Shown: positions 50,729 to 59,354 of the stretch, in pieces | How positions within the stretch are numbered: the stretch's first letter is position 1 | How the letters are laid out: each line of letters opens with the position of its first letter | Source of the DNA: Chloroflexota bacterium | GTDB taxonomy: Bacteria; Chloroflexota; Anaerolineae; Anaerolineales; Villigracilaceae | DNA: 62,462 bases | Assembly (NCBI GenBank): GCA_016223135.1 | Contig: JACRPQ010000008.1 | Location: 1-62,462 of the forward strand | Direction of reading: 5' to 3' | The notes under the pieces: generated by a model | What the model saw: the letters and a program-made list of their open reading frames with translations, nothing else | What the model was told of the DNA's origin: nothing | Database searches by the model: none | Made by a program: the position numbers and the translations under genes

Positions 50729-52267
50729 TTATTTTGCGCCCGGCGGCTGGCTGAAACGCAAGTACCATTCGCCGGGTTTCTTTTCCATGACCGTCGTCTG
50801 CGGCGTGACCACTGTTACCCATGTCCGCCCGGGTTTGAGCGGGAAAGGGAGATTATCTTCATATTGAAATTTGATGGGACCGGCGTCCTCGGTGTTCCAC
50901 TCGATAGTGTACACCTGCCCGTCGCGGAAGAGCAGGGCTTTGCCGGAAAGTCCGTGTTCGAGGTGGATGTCGAGGTTGGTCGGCGAGATGACGTCGTGTT
51001 CGGTAAACAGGATGATGACGTTCTCGGATTGCAATTGCCGCCCGGTCAGCCGCTCGACCTCCGGGTGCAGCATGCCCGCTGTTGCCTCGTCGCCGTTGTC
51101 CACGTAGCGCCAGTAGGACTGCGAGAGCGGGTCATAGACCCAGCCGCTTTGGTTGAGCCAGGCGATGAACACGTTCAGCCGTGAGGCGGGGGCGCCTCCT
51201 TCGGGCGGCTCAGCAGAAAAGACGTTGTTCGTGTACTTTGCCGCCGTCTGCGGGTCGCGGCGCTGCTCGGCGAGTTCGCGCATTCTCGAAATGTCGAGCA
51301 TGTAGCCGCCGCCCTGAATGTTGTGATCCACGAAGGAGCATTTCGGCAGTTCCACCAGCACCTCGGCGGAGGCGTAGGCATAGATGAGGCACGACCCTTC
51401 GAAAAATTCCGCAATGTCGGCATAGACCAACCGCCCGGAACGAACGGGTCCCACACGGGCGGGGGGAAGGTCGGAGGGGGGAGCAGGCTCCTCGAGGCGA
51501 ATCAGACCGAGGTCCAGATCGAGAAGCGAGGCGAAGACATCCAGCGCATCGCTCCACCCGGAGGCGGGATCGGCGTCACTGTCCTTTGACTCGTCCCCGG
51601 CATCCTTCTGCACAAATTCCATCCCCGCAGGCTTTTCAAAGGCGACGTAATATCTGCCTGCCTCAACGTTGAATCCATACCAGCCGTTGCTGTCTGTTGA
51701 TGTTTGCTGGAGGAAGTTGCGTTCGGCATCGTAGAGATTGACGCACACGCCGCCGACGCCGCGCTCCCAGTCATCCTGGAGGTTGTTGCGGTTGGTATCC
51801 AGCCAGACGCGGCTGCCGAGGACGAGGCTGGTTTGGGTGAATGGCTCGCGCCGCACCGCACAAGAGCCGCTGGGGGGAATTTCGGGAGCGGGAAATTCGC
51901 CGTAGAAGGCGGCGAGGTAACGGGTGGTTCCTTCGGTGATGTAGATTTCGAAGACGAAAGGGGCAAAAGAGAGACCCGCTTGCGGGCGGGCAGTGACGGG
52001 AAAGGTGGAGATGGAGACCAGCACGGCGGGCAGTTCGAGCAGTGACGGGTCGGCAGCGCTCAGCCCGGTAAGAGGGTTGATGGTGGCAATGGGAACGGTG
52101 GGCGTGACTGGCGGGAGGGTCGGTTGGACGGCAAGAGCGGGAGGCGTTTCGTTATCGTTTGCAGAAGAGGGTGTTGTGGCTGCCTGATGGGTTTGCCCGC
52201 AGCTTGTGATCAAAGTCCATGCCAGAAAGAGCCAGAGCAGGCGCTTACTTGATTTTTTGAAATTCAT
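50729..52267 (-). CDS. DUF3048 lipoprotein with inserted SdrD-B-like domain
   Basis: This 512-residue protein has a lipobox LITSCGQ (Cys about 23) and a DUF3048 N-terminal part at about 62-130 (INPLTGLSAADPSLLE, RPQAGLSFAPFVFEIYI, TRYLAAFYGEFP). This is broken by an SdrD-B/Cna-B-like module at about 150-240 (GSRVWLDTNRNNLQDDWERG, VCVNLYDAERNFL, NGWYGFNVEAGRYYVAF), typical of surface proteins. The DUF3048 C-terminal half follows from about 262 (RSGRLVYADIAEFFEG to YWRYVDNGDEATAG). The fusion order, one family split by another, is unusual. The gene overlaps the HIT gene by 23 bp; the ATG at 52267 opens the signal peptide. Function is unknown. Confidence 0.8.
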   Translation of the reverse strand: MNFKKSSKRLLWLFLAWTLITSCGQTHQAATTPSSANDNETPPALAVQPTLPPVTPTVPIATINPLTGLSAADPSLLELPAVLVSISTFPVTARPQAGLSFAPFVFEIYITEGTTRYLAAFYGEFPAPEIPPSGSCAVRREPFTQTSLVLGSRVWLDTNRNNLQDDWERGVGGVCVNLYDAERNFLQQTSTDSNGWYGFNVEAGRYYVAFEKPAGMEFVQKDAGDESKDSDADPASGWSDALDVFASLLDLDLGLIRLEEPAPPSDLPPARVGPVRSGRLVYADIAEFFEGSCLIYAYASAEVLVELPKCSFVDHNIQGGGYMLDISRMRELAEQRRDPQTAAKYTNNVFSAEPPEGGAPASRLNVFIAWLNQSGWVYDPLSQSYWRYVDNGDEATAGMLHPEVERLTGRQLQSENVIILFTEHDVISPTNLDIHLEHGLSGKALLFRDGQVYTIEWNTEDAGPIKFQYEDNLPFPLKPGRTWVTVVTPQTTVMEKKPGEWYLRFSQPPGAK

Positions 52268-52733
52268 TCCTGACACGTTCGAAGGTGACTTCCAACGCTT
52301 CGGGCAGCACGCGCGTGCCGCCGACGGTGGACATGAAATTGGTGTCGCCTTTCCAGCGCGGGACGATGTGAATGTGGACATGCCCAAGCACGCCGGCGCC
52401 CGCCACTTCGCCCATGTTGACGCCCACGTTGAAGCCCTGCGGTTTGTAGATGTTCTTCAGCACGATTGTGCATTGGGAGGTGAGTTCCATCATCTCGGCG
52501 CGGGTCTGGGCGTCGAGTTCTGCCAGGGTGGCGACGTGCGCGAAAGGGTTGACCATCAGGTGTCCGCTGGTGTAGGGGTAGCGATTGAGGATGACGTAGG
52601 CGCGCTCGCCGCGGTAGGCGATGAGGTTTTCCGCGCCGTCGGGCATGGCTTGCGCTTTGCAAAACACGCAGCCGGCTTCTTTGTCGTTGTTTTCGATATA
52701 TTCCATACGCCAAGGTGACCAGAGGTGATTCAT
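52245..52733 (-). CDS. HIT-family hydrolase
   Basis: This 162-residue protein has the histidine triad GHVHIHIVPRW (about 117-127, HxHxH) that holds the catalytic His of nucleotide hydrolases and transferases acting on AP4A or similar. A CVFCKA near 22-27 fits the zinc-binding type of the FHIT/AP4A-phosphorylase-like branch, and NRYPYTSGHLMVNP (about 50-63) is the usual substrate-side segment. The ATG at 52733 opens MNHLWSPWRMEYI, a common start for the family. A TAAAAT box ends 10 nt upstream, so the leader is very short. It overlaps the DUF3048 gene. Confidence 0.9.
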   Translation of the reverse strand: MNHLWSPWRMEYIENNDKEAGCVFCKAQAMPDGAENLIAYRGERAYVILNRYPYTSGHLMVNPFAHVATLAELDAQTRAEMMELTSQCTIVLKNIYKPQGFNVGVNMGEVAGAGVLGHVHIHIVPRWKGDTNFMSTVGGTRVLPEALEVTFERVRNEFQKIK

Positions 52734-52798
52734 AGATGAGTGAATTTTAGCAGAGAAACTCGTGCGCTTCATCGGCAATTTCTCCGCCATACAAAATT

Positions 52799-52901
52799 CT
52801 AGCCACCCAACACTTTTGTTTTGGGACGCAGATGAACGCTGATTTTTTTCTGCGTTTATCTGCGTTTTTCAGCGTCCCATTTGAAACTGTCAGGTCACTA
52901 G
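52799..52901. mobile_element. Palindromic CTAG-end element, copy 3
   Basis: This 103-bp element has CTAG at both ends and a perfect 8-bp flanking duplication ACAAAATT (52791-52798 and 52902-52909). It has no coding frame. The bases 52910-52986 show a short GCGGATTTTGCGGA repeat and nothing more. Confidence 0.8.
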
Positions 52902-52986
52902 ACAAAATTTAGGCAAAAATTGTTTCCAACGCGGACGCCGCGGATTTTGCGGATTACTTGGAATGGCTGTGTTGTTGGTGTTTATG

Positions 52987-53015
52987 TTGACATTCTCTTG
53001 TAAGACGGTTATCCT
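52987..53015 (+). promoter_or_regulatory. Promoter of xseA, leaderless arrangement
   Basis: TTGACA (52987-52992), a 17-bp spacer and TATCCT (53010-53015) end 7 nt before the ATG at 53023, with no Shine-Dalgarno present. Confidence 0.6.
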
Positions 53016-53022
53016 CCCACTG

Positions 53023-54246
53023 ATGCAGCCATCCCTTTTTCCACCGCCAACTCCGCAAACCTTCACCGTCTCCAAATTGACGTTTCACATTCGCAAATTG
53101 CTGGAAGAGAACGAAACGCTTCAGGACGTGTGGGTGCAGGGCGAAATATCGAATCTTTCGCGTCCCGCTTCGGGGCATGTATATTTCACACTCAAGGATA
53201 CAAACGCTTCGCTGCGCTGTGTGATGTGGAAAACGAGCGCGGCGCGCTTGACTCTCTCCCTGCGCGACGGTATGGAAGTGGAAGTGCATGGTCGCATCGG
53301 TGTGTATGAGCCGCAAGGGCAGTATCAACTTTATGCCGACCAAATCCGCCCGGTGGGGGAGGGCGCGCTCTTTCAGGAATTTCTGCGGCTCAAGGCGGCG
53401 CTCGAGGCGGAGGGGTTGTTCGCTCCCGAACGCAAGCGTCCCATCCCCGAACTGCCGAAGCGCATCGGCATTGTCACCTCGGCAACAGGCGCTGCGCTGC
53501 GCGACATGCTCAACACCCTGCGCCGCCGCCTGCCGCTGGTGGAAGTGCTTCTCGCTCCCTCGTCCGTGCAGGGAACAGAAGCGCCGCCGGCGCTGGTGAG
53601 AGCCATCCAACTTCTCAATTCCCAATCGCCGGATGTCATCCTTATTGCGCGCGGCGGCGGTTCCATCGAAGACCTGTGGGCGTTCAACGATGAACGCGTG
53701 GTGCGCGCGGTTGCCGCCTCGCGTGCGCCGGTCATTTCGGGAGTCGGACACGAGACCGATTTCACCCTGTGCGATTTCGCCGCCGATTTGCGCGCCCCCA
53801 CTCCCACCGCCGCGGCGGAACTGGCGACCCCGACCACGCTCGATGATTTGTACTTTCAGCTTTCCGCGCTCCGCTCCCGCCTCCTTTCTTCGACCTTGAA
53901 CCTGATCGCGGAACGAAGGGCGGCTCTTTCCTCCCTCGCCGCTCAACTTCGTTATTTTTCGCCGGAGCGCCGCGTTCTCTCCGAAACCCAGCGCGTGGAC
54001 GAACTCTCCCGCCGCATGGTTTCATCTCTGATTCACCGAATCGAATTACAATCTTTGCATATCAAAGGCTTGACGCGGCGGCTCGAAGCGTTGAGTCCGC
54101 TGGCAGTGCTGGCGCGCGGATATGCCGTTGTGACGCGCAAAGAGGATGGCAAGGTTGTATCGCACGTCCGGCAGGTGAAAGCCGGTACGTCCCTTCAAGT
54201 GCAGGTTGCTGATGGCGCCTTCGATGCGGAAGTGACAAGCGAATAA
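53023..54246 (+). CDS. xseA: Exodeoxyribonuclease VII large subunit
   Basis: This 407-residue protein is the catalytic subunit of exonuclease VII, which degrades single-stranded DNA. An OB-fold lies at the N-terminus (TVSKLTFHIRKLLEENETLQDVWVQGEISN as two segments, about 13-42), then the catalytic domain with RIGIVTSATGAALRDM (about 146-161), LIARGGGSIEDLWAFN (about 207-222) and GVGHETDFTLCDFAADLRAPTP (about 240-261). A coiled coil follows. The ATG at 53023 is preceded by a promoter 7 nt away. xseB follows 81 bp downstream, so the two subunits are made from one transcript. Confidence 0.94.
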   Translation: MQPSLFPPPTPQTFTVSKLTFHIRKLLEENETLQDVWVQGEISNLSRPASGHVYFTLKDTNASLRCVMWKTSAARLTLSLRDGMEVEVHGRIGVYEPQGQYQLYADQIRPVGEGALFQEFLRLKAALEAEGLFAPERKRPIPELPKRIGIVTSATGAALRDMLNTLRRRLPLVEVLLAPSSVQGTEAPPALVRAIQLLNSQSPDVILIARGGGSIEDLWAFNDERVVRAVAASRAPVISGVGHETDFTLCDFAADLRAPTPTAAAELATPTTLDDLYFQLSALRSRLLSSTLNLIAERRAALSSLAAQLRYFSPERRVLSETQRVDELSRRMVSSLIHRIELQSLHIKGLTRRLEALSPLAVLARGYAVVTRKEDGKVVSHVRQVKAGTSLQVQVADGAFDAEVTSE

Positions 54247-54327
54247 ATTGCCTGCGGTCTCAAGTGCGTCAGTCCATGCAATCGTAAAGCGCAAATCGCA
54301 AATCGAAAATCGAAAATTGGAGCGTTC

Positions 54328-54576
54328 ATGCCAAAGTCATCGTCTAAAAAAGAGAGACCCGTGGAAGAATTGAATTACGAGGAGGCGCTTGCCGAACTGG
54401 AGGAAATCGTTGCCAGCCTGGAGGAGGGGCAGGGTCAACTGGAGGATGCGATTCGGCTGTTCGAGCGGGGGCAGGCATTGGCGGCGCGCTGCGGCGCACT
54501 GCTCGAGGCGGCAGAACTCAAAGTGAAGCAGATTGGCGGTGAAGAGGTCGCCGATTTTGAGGAAGAGTCCGAATGA
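54328..54576 (+). CDS. xseB: Exodeoxyribonuclease VII small subunit
   Basis: This 82-residue protein has the family core LNYEEALAELEEIVASLEEG (about 15-34) followed by LEDAIRLFERGQALAARC (about 39-56), a helical hairpin that binds XseA. It is the regulatory subunit of exonuclease VII. It overlaps the following PAP2-related gene by 4 bp (ATGA), indicating coupling, and it follows xseA in the same direction. Confidence 0.93.
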   Translation: MPKSSSKKERPVEELNYEEALAELEEIVASLEEGQGQLEDAIRLFERGQALAARCGALLEAAELKVKQIGGEEVADFEEESE

Positions 54577-55025
54577 ATCTGTCGGCGTTATTCGAAAACC
54601 GGGCGCTGATTGCCGGCTTGATTGCCTGGCTGTTGGCGCAAGTTATCAAAATCCCGTTGGATTACTTCCACACGCGCCGCTGGAATTGGGCGCTGCTCCT
54701 AACCTCGGGCGGCATGCCCAGCTCGCATTCGGCGCTGATGACCGGTACCGTCTTTGCCATCGGCTTGTATTACGGTTTCGATAATCCGCTCTTTGCGTTG
54801 GGCGTTGCCGTTACCATGATTGTCACCTACGATGCCGCCGGCGTGCGCAGGCAGGCGGGCATTCACGCCCAGCGCATCAACGTATTGTTCGACGAACTCC
54901 TGCGCGGACATATCTTCAGCGAAAAGGATTTGCGCGAAGTGCTGGGGCATACGCCGCTGGAAGTGACGGGGGGCATTCTGCTTGGGTTAATCGTCGCCAC
55001 TGCACAGTGGCTGGCGTGGAAATAA
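54573..55025 (+). CDS. Divergent PAP2-family membrane protein
   Basis: This 150-residue protein has the DUF212/divergent PAP2 pattern: GGMPSSHSALMTGTVFAIGLYYG (about 46-68) with the phosphatase-like SSH motif, TYDAAGVRRQAGIHAQRIN (about 86-104), and GHTPLEVTGGILLGLIVA (about 125-142). There are four hydrophobic segments. The related acid phosphatases act on lipid phosphates; here the substrate is unknown. It overlaps xseB by 4 bp, an odd functional mix but a clear operon arrangement. Confidence 0.88.
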   Translation: MNLSALFENRALIAGLIAWLLAQVIKIPLDYFHTRRWNWALLLTSGGMPSSHSALMTGTVFAIGLYYGFDNPLFALGVAVTMIVTYDAAGVRRQAGIHAQRINVLFDELLRGHIFSEKDLREVLGHTPLEVTGGILLGLIVATAQWLAWK

Positions 55026-55083
55026 AATTTTGTAAGAACCATGGGGGCATGTTGGCAGGCGCGCAAAAGAAATAGCAGCGTTG

Positions 55084-56694
55084 TTACGAGGGGGATGCCC
55101 GGCGAGGCAGTCTCCTCGTAATGGCGTGAATGACCGTTTTTACTTCGGGGACTTGAAGTACCACAACTCCCGCGCCGTAGATGACCGCCCCCAGCGCAAC
55201 GCCTCCCCCCGCAGCCAGCCAGCGGTTCAGACTCCCTGCCACCTGAATCCACATTCCCAAACCGATCGCCATCCCCAGCGTGGACAGCCCTGCGCGCCAC
55301 GCGCCGTCTGCCAGCGCCTTGCCCTCGATGCCGCCCAACCGCCGGCGCATGAAGACAAAGAGCGCCGCCGCTTCGAGCGCGGTGGCAAGCGAATTTGCCA
55401 GCGCCAGCCCGCCGAGCGGATACCAGCCGATTTGAGCAAACCACCGCGAGAACCCAATGCTGAACGCGACGTTCAACCCCATTGCAATCGTGCCGATGAC
55501 GACGGGGGTCTTGGTATCCTGTTGGGCGTAGAAGGCGCGGGTCAATACCTCCATGATGGAGTGACCGACGAGTCCCGCCGCATACCAAAGCAGCGCCCAA
55601 GCCACCATTTCGACCGCCCGCTGGTCGAACTCGCCGCGCTGGTAAAGGAGCGAAATCAACGGTTGGCGCAGAATCATCAAGCCGACGCTGGCAGGCAGCG
55701 CCAGGAGCAAAATTCCCCGCAGCGAAGCCGCCACCGAGGAGCGCATTTCGTCTCTCTTGCCGAGGGCATGCTGGGCGGAAAAGGTGGGCATGGCGGCAAT
55801 CGCCACAGATTGCGCGATGGCGGCTTGCGCCATGAGCATAAGCGAGAATCCATAGGTGAGGCTGGCAACGCTGCCTGCCTCCATGCGGGAGGCGAGGTTG
55901 GTGTTAACCCAGAAATTCAGCTGCACCACCGCCACACCCAGCAGACGGGGAAGCATGAGCGTAAGCACCTGACGGACGTGGGGGTCTTTCAGATCCAGCG
56001 ACCAAAAGTTGTGGATGGGCAATTGGTGATTGGTAATTAGGTGGGTCAGGGATGGAAGTTGAATGAGCAGGTAGAGGATTGCGCCGATGATCACGCCCCA
56101 AGCCAGCCCATAAATCCCCATGAAGGGCGCGAGGAGGAGAGCGCCAATGATGATACCCAACTGATACATGGCGGGCGTCAGCGCGGGGATGAGGAAGACC
56201 TGATGCGCGTTGAGGACGCCGACAATCAACCCGCCGAGACCAAACAGCACCGCCGAGATGAGTTGAATGCGGAGCAGAGAAACCGTGAGGGCGAAAATTT
56301 GCGGGTCGGCGGAAAAGCCGGGGGCGAGCGCGTGGCGGACCACTTGCGGGGCGAATAAGGCAACGAGCGCGGCGAGCAGGCTAAGGGTCAGTGTGACCGC
56401 ATGAGCGAGGGAGAAGGCAAGTCTCCAGGCGGAGTCTTTATCGTCTTTGGCAAGCAATCCCGTAAAGGTGGGGATGAAGGCGGAGCCAAGCGCGCCGCCT
56501 GCCACCAGCAGGAAAAGCGTCTCACTGACGCGGTTGGCGGCGTAGAAGGCATCCAGCGTAATGGATGCGCCAAACGCATTGGCAACGATGATGCCGCGCG
56601 CCAATCCTGCCAGTTGACCGAAGACGATGGCAAGCATCACCGTCCCTGCGGCGCGGGCAATTTGGCGGTTGGCTGTGGCAGGGGGGTGGGTCAT
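55084..56694 (-). CDS. murJ: Lipid II flippase MurJ
   Basis: This 536-residue polytopic protein has 14 hydrophobic segments and the MurJ/MviN signatures: RGIIVANAFGASITLDAFYAANR (about 28-50), ALGSAFIPTFTGLL (about 61-74), and RAFYAQQDTKTPVVIG (about 388-403). It flips the peptidoglycan precursor lipid II across the membrane. Residues 219-225 (LITNHQL) are encoded by a stretch (56020-56040) of the heptamer repeat that is otherwise intergenic, lying in a loop. The -10 TATAAT ends 8 nt before the ATG, so the mRNA is probably leaderless. Transcription diverges from the PLD-like gene at 56740. Confidence 0.92.
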   Translation of the reverse strand: MTHPPATANRQIARAAGTVMLAIVFGQLAGLARGIIVANAFGASITLDAFYAANRVSETLFLLVAGGALGSAFIPTFTGLLAKDDKDSAWRLAFSLAHAVTLTLSLLAALVALFAPQVVRHALAPGFSADPQIFALTVSLLRIQLISAVLFGLGGLIVGVLNAHQVFLIPALTPAMYQLGIIIGALLLAPFMGIYGLAWGVIIGAILYLLIQLPSLTHLITNHQLPIHNFWSLDLKDPHVRQVLTLMLPRLLGVAVVQLNFWVNTNLASRMEAGSVASLTYGFSLMLMAQAAIAQSVAIAAMPTFSAQHALGKRDEMRSSVAASLRGILLLALPASVGLMILRQPLISLLYQRGEFDQRAVEMVAWALLWYAAGLVGHSIMEVLTRAFYAQQDTKTPVVIGTIAMGLNVAFSIGFSRWFAQIGWYPLGGLALANSLATALEAAALFVFMRRRLGGIEGKALADGAWRAGLSTLGMAIGLGMWIQVAGSLNRWLAAGGGVALGAVIYGAGVVVLQVPEVKTVIHAITRRLPRRASPS

Positions 56695-56702
56695 GGGGGA
56701 GG

Positions 56703-56710
56703 ATTATAAT
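56703..56710. promoter_or_regulatory. Shared palindromic -10 region of murJ and a PLD-like gene
   Basis: ATTATAAT (56703-56710) reads TATAAT on both strands. On the minus strand it is 8 nt before the murJ ATG; on the plus strand it is 29 nt before the ATG at 56740, which has TGGAG as ribosome-binding site. The two promoters must compete for one site. Confidence 0.5.
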
Positions 56711-56739
56711 CCGTGAAATCTCTTTTTTGAGTGGAGCCT

Positions 56740-57846
56740 ATGAACTGGAAACGATTTGGAACTGCGTTGATGCTTGGGCTGTTATTGCTCACTGCCTGCG
56801 GGGAATCCGCGCCAACGGTGACGCCGGGCGGCGATGCGCCTCCGCCGACAGATGAACTCACGCCAATTGATTTACAGGCGGGCTATGGGGCGCGCGGCGC
56901 ATGGTTTGAACTGTATGTGACCAACCCCAATAGTCCGCTTTCTCCCCAAGGGACAGGCGGCGTTGACGGTCCGCTGGTGGAAGCCATCAATGCGGCGCGC
57001 TTGAGCGTGGATGTGGCGGCGTACAGCATCACGTTGAACAGTGTACGTAATGCTTTGCTCAATGCCCACCGCCGCGGAGTGAACGTCCGCATTGTGATGG
57101 AGTCGGACAACATGGACACGTCGGACGTTCAGAAACTGCTGGAAGCGGGCATTCCCATTGTCGGCGACAACCAGGAAGGGTTGATGCACGACAAGTTCAT
57201 GGTCATTGACCGTTCGGAGGTCTGGCTTGGTTCGATGAATTTCACCGATTCAGGCGCGTATGACGATAACAACAATTTGATTCGCATCCGCTCGACCAAA
57301 ATTGCCGAAAACTATTCCACCGAGTTCAAGGAGATGTTCGAGAGCGGCAGTTTCGGACCCAACGTCATTGCCCAAACCCCCAACCCGACCATCACACTCG
57401 ACGGCACGCGCGTGGATACCTACTTCTCGCCGGATGACGGCGTGCTGAACGCCATTTATCCTCTGCTGGAGAACGCCCAGGAGAGCATCTATTTCCTCGC
57501 CTTTTCGTTTACGTCCAATGAACTGGGGGCGGTCGTGCGTCAAAAAGCAAAGGATGGGTTAACGGTTCGAGGGGTGATGGAGGCGGAGCAGGTCAGGTCG
57601 AACACGGGAACCGAATTCGATCCGTTCCGTCAGGCAGGGGTGGATGTTCGCCTTGATGGGAACGAGGGGCAGATGCACCATAAAATTTTCATCATTGACG
57701 GCAGTATTGTCATTTTGGGGTCTTATAACTTCTCGCGTTCGGCGGAGGAAAGAAACGATGAAAACATCGTCATCCTGTATGACCGCCGCATTGCGGAGTT
57801 TTTCATGCAGGAGTTTCAGCGTATCTATGCGGAGGGGCGGAAATAA
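56740..57846 (+). CDS. Phospholipase D-like lipoprotein
   Basis: This 368-residue lipoprotein (lipobox LLTACGE, Cys20) carries two PLD domains. HKD motif 1 is His150, Lys152, Asp157 with GSMN (about 164-167). HKD motif 2 is His313, Lys315, Asp320 with GSYN shortly after. Both are complete, so it should be an active extracellular phosphodiesterase. It is a paralogue of the gene at 7469-8695, sharing order and motif spacing but using a lipid anchor instead of a membrane helix. The ATG at 56740 has TGGAG upstream. A perfect palindrome terminates it. Confidence 0.87.
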   Translation: MNWKRFGTALMLGLLLLTACGESAPTVTPGGDAPPPTDELTPIDLQAGYGARGAWFELYVTNPNSPLSPQGTGGVDGPLVEAINAARLSVDVAAYSITLNSVRNALLNAHRRGVNVRIVMESDNMDTSDVQKLLEAGIPIVGDNQEGLMHDKFMVIDRSEVWLGSMNFTDSGAYDDNNNLIRIRSTKIAENYSTEFKEMFESGSFGPNVIAQTPNPTITLDGTRVDTYFSPDDGVLNAIYPLLENAQESIYFLAFSFTSNELGAVVRQKAKDGLTVRGVMEAEQVRSNTGTEFDPFRQAGVDVRLDGNEGQMHHKIFIIDGSIVILGSYNFSRSAEERNDENIVILYDRRIAEFFMQEFQRIYAEGRK

Positions 57847-57847
57847 A

Positions 57848-57869
57848 AGACCCCGGCGCGCCGGGGTCT
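57848..57869. terminator. Perfect palindrome between convergent genes
   Basis: A 22-bp GC-rich perfect palindrome (arms AGACCCCGGCG) lies 1 bp after the PLD-like gene and 10 bp before the stop of the CpXC gene, and can terminate both. Confidence 0.7.
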
Positions 57870-57879
57870 GTGGTTTGGG

Positions 57880-59238
57880 TTACGCCAGATTCTTCCTCAT
57901 CGAAAACTTCATGGCTGCTCTATAGACTTTGCTGAGTTTTTCGCTCAGCGCCTTGGCTTCGGGGTTGCCCTGTTCCGCCGCCTGATCCACCTGGGCGACC
58001 AAGCCAATCAGCGTTTCCATGAGTTGATCGCTGACCAGGTCTTTGTTGGCGTCGAGTATCTTTTCCAGGGCGGCGTCATCGGGAGCGTCCAGCAGGTGTT
58101 CGATGAATTCCACTTCCGGCGGCGTGGATGCCTGCCGCAGGGTTTCAATCATCTTTTGCAGTTTGCCCATGCGCGCGTAATCGTTCCGTTCCGAAGCCTG
58201 CCTGAGCATTTGCGTAGCGATGTCCACCACATCCTGTGTGATGTTGGGCAAATTATCCTGCACCGCTTTGACTACATCGTCCTGCGAAAGGATTTTTTCG
58301 ACCAGTTCCTGCGCCTGTTTGAAGCGCGCCTCCAACTGCTTGTCCACTTCGTTGACCAGTTCCAGCAGTTTTTCGCGCAAGGTTTCCAGTTTCTGCTTTT
58401 CTTCACCGGCAGCCTTGTCTATCCGTTCGGTGAGCATTTGGAAGAATTGATAATCCATGCCGCCGCGAATCAGGCTGACGTATGCCCGTAACCGCGCATC
58501 ATTGGGGGAGGCGATGACCAGCTCCAGCAGTTTTTCACGCGTGAGGCTCTTTCCCGCCTCCTGCAACGCCTTGCTTGCCGCCTCCAGCTCCCCAACCGAC
58601 TCCTTCAATTCACGCCCAAATTCGGTCTCTTCGAGAAGTTGTTCCTGCACCTCGAGCAGGGTCTGGGCAATTTGATTTTGTCCGCTGCCAGCCGCGCTCT
58701 GCGCCAGGCGGCTGAACAGGGCGAAGAACTGTTCATCGAACAAGTTTGCGTTCTGCTTGATGATCTCGCTGCGCACGTCTTTGGAACTTGCCTGAAGCAG
58801 CCGTTCCACCAACTGCACGCGGTCCTGCTGCTCTTTGAGCATTTCTGGCGTGATTCCGTCTTTCTCTAAAATCAGTTTGACCATCGAGTCATAGGAAAAG
58901 TTGGCAATCGGTTTGAGCAGATAAGCCTTGCGTTTTTCGGGCGGCAGGCTGTCGGTCACTTTTTTGATGAGCGGACCGAAAGTCTTTTCCTGCTCGTTCA
59001 GCGGCACGTTCAATTCGGGCGGGAAGAACGTCAGCAGCAATTCCTTTTCGTTGTCGTGATACACGATGGGGGTGGCAATGCGCCCCTGAAAGCCGCAGTG
59101 CGGGCAGCGCGCCATGTTCGAGACGCCGCCGAGTAGTCTCTGTTTGGCTTGCGGGTCCTGCGTGACATCGAAAAGCTGCTCGATATTCGCCGTAATCATG
59201 CGGCGGCAGTTGGGACATGCAATTTGAGTCTGAGCCAT
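57880..59238 (-). CDS. CpXC-domain protein
   Basis: This 452-residue soluble protein begins with a CpXC zinc-binding domain (about 1-110): CPNCRR (about 8-13) and CPHCGF (about 45-50) supply two pairs of Cys, then helix-rich sequence dominated by Glu, Lys and Leu from about 120 onward, likely coiled coils (EETEFGRELKESVGELEAAS, EEKQKLETLREKLLELV). CpXC proteins are poorly known. The long helical part suggests a scaffold. It lies 116 bp after a histidine kinase gene on the same strand, so a link in regulation is possible. Confidence 0.85.
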   Translation of the reverse strand: MAQTQIACPNCRRMITANIEQLFDVTQDPQAKQRLLGGVSNMARCPHCGFQGRIATPIVYHDNEKELLLTFFPPELNVPLNEQEKTFGPLIKKVTDSLPPEKRKAYLLKPIANFSYDSMVKLILEKDGITPEMLKEQQDRVQLVERLLQASSKDVRSEIIKQNANLFDEQFFALFSRLAQSAAGSGQNQIAQTLLEVQEQLLEETEFGRELKESVGELEAASKALQEAGKSLTREKLLELVIASPNDARLRAYVSLIRGGMDYQFFQMLTERIDKAAGEEKQKLETLREKLLELVNEVDKQLEARFKQAQELVEKILSQDDVVKAVQDNLPNITQDVVDIATQMLRQASERNDYARMGKLQKMIETLRQASTPPEVEFIEHLLDAPDDAALEKILDANKDLVSDQLMETLIGLVAQVDQAAEQGNPEAKALSEKLSKVYRAAMKFSMRKNLA

Positions 59239-59354
59239 GTGTTATTTCCAATTCGAAGATTTTGATGAATTTCCGCTTCCTTACTTAACGGAGGTTTGAT
59301 TCTGTTTCGATGAATTTTACCATCCCGATACCGCTTCCCCTGGCGGGCGGCAGG

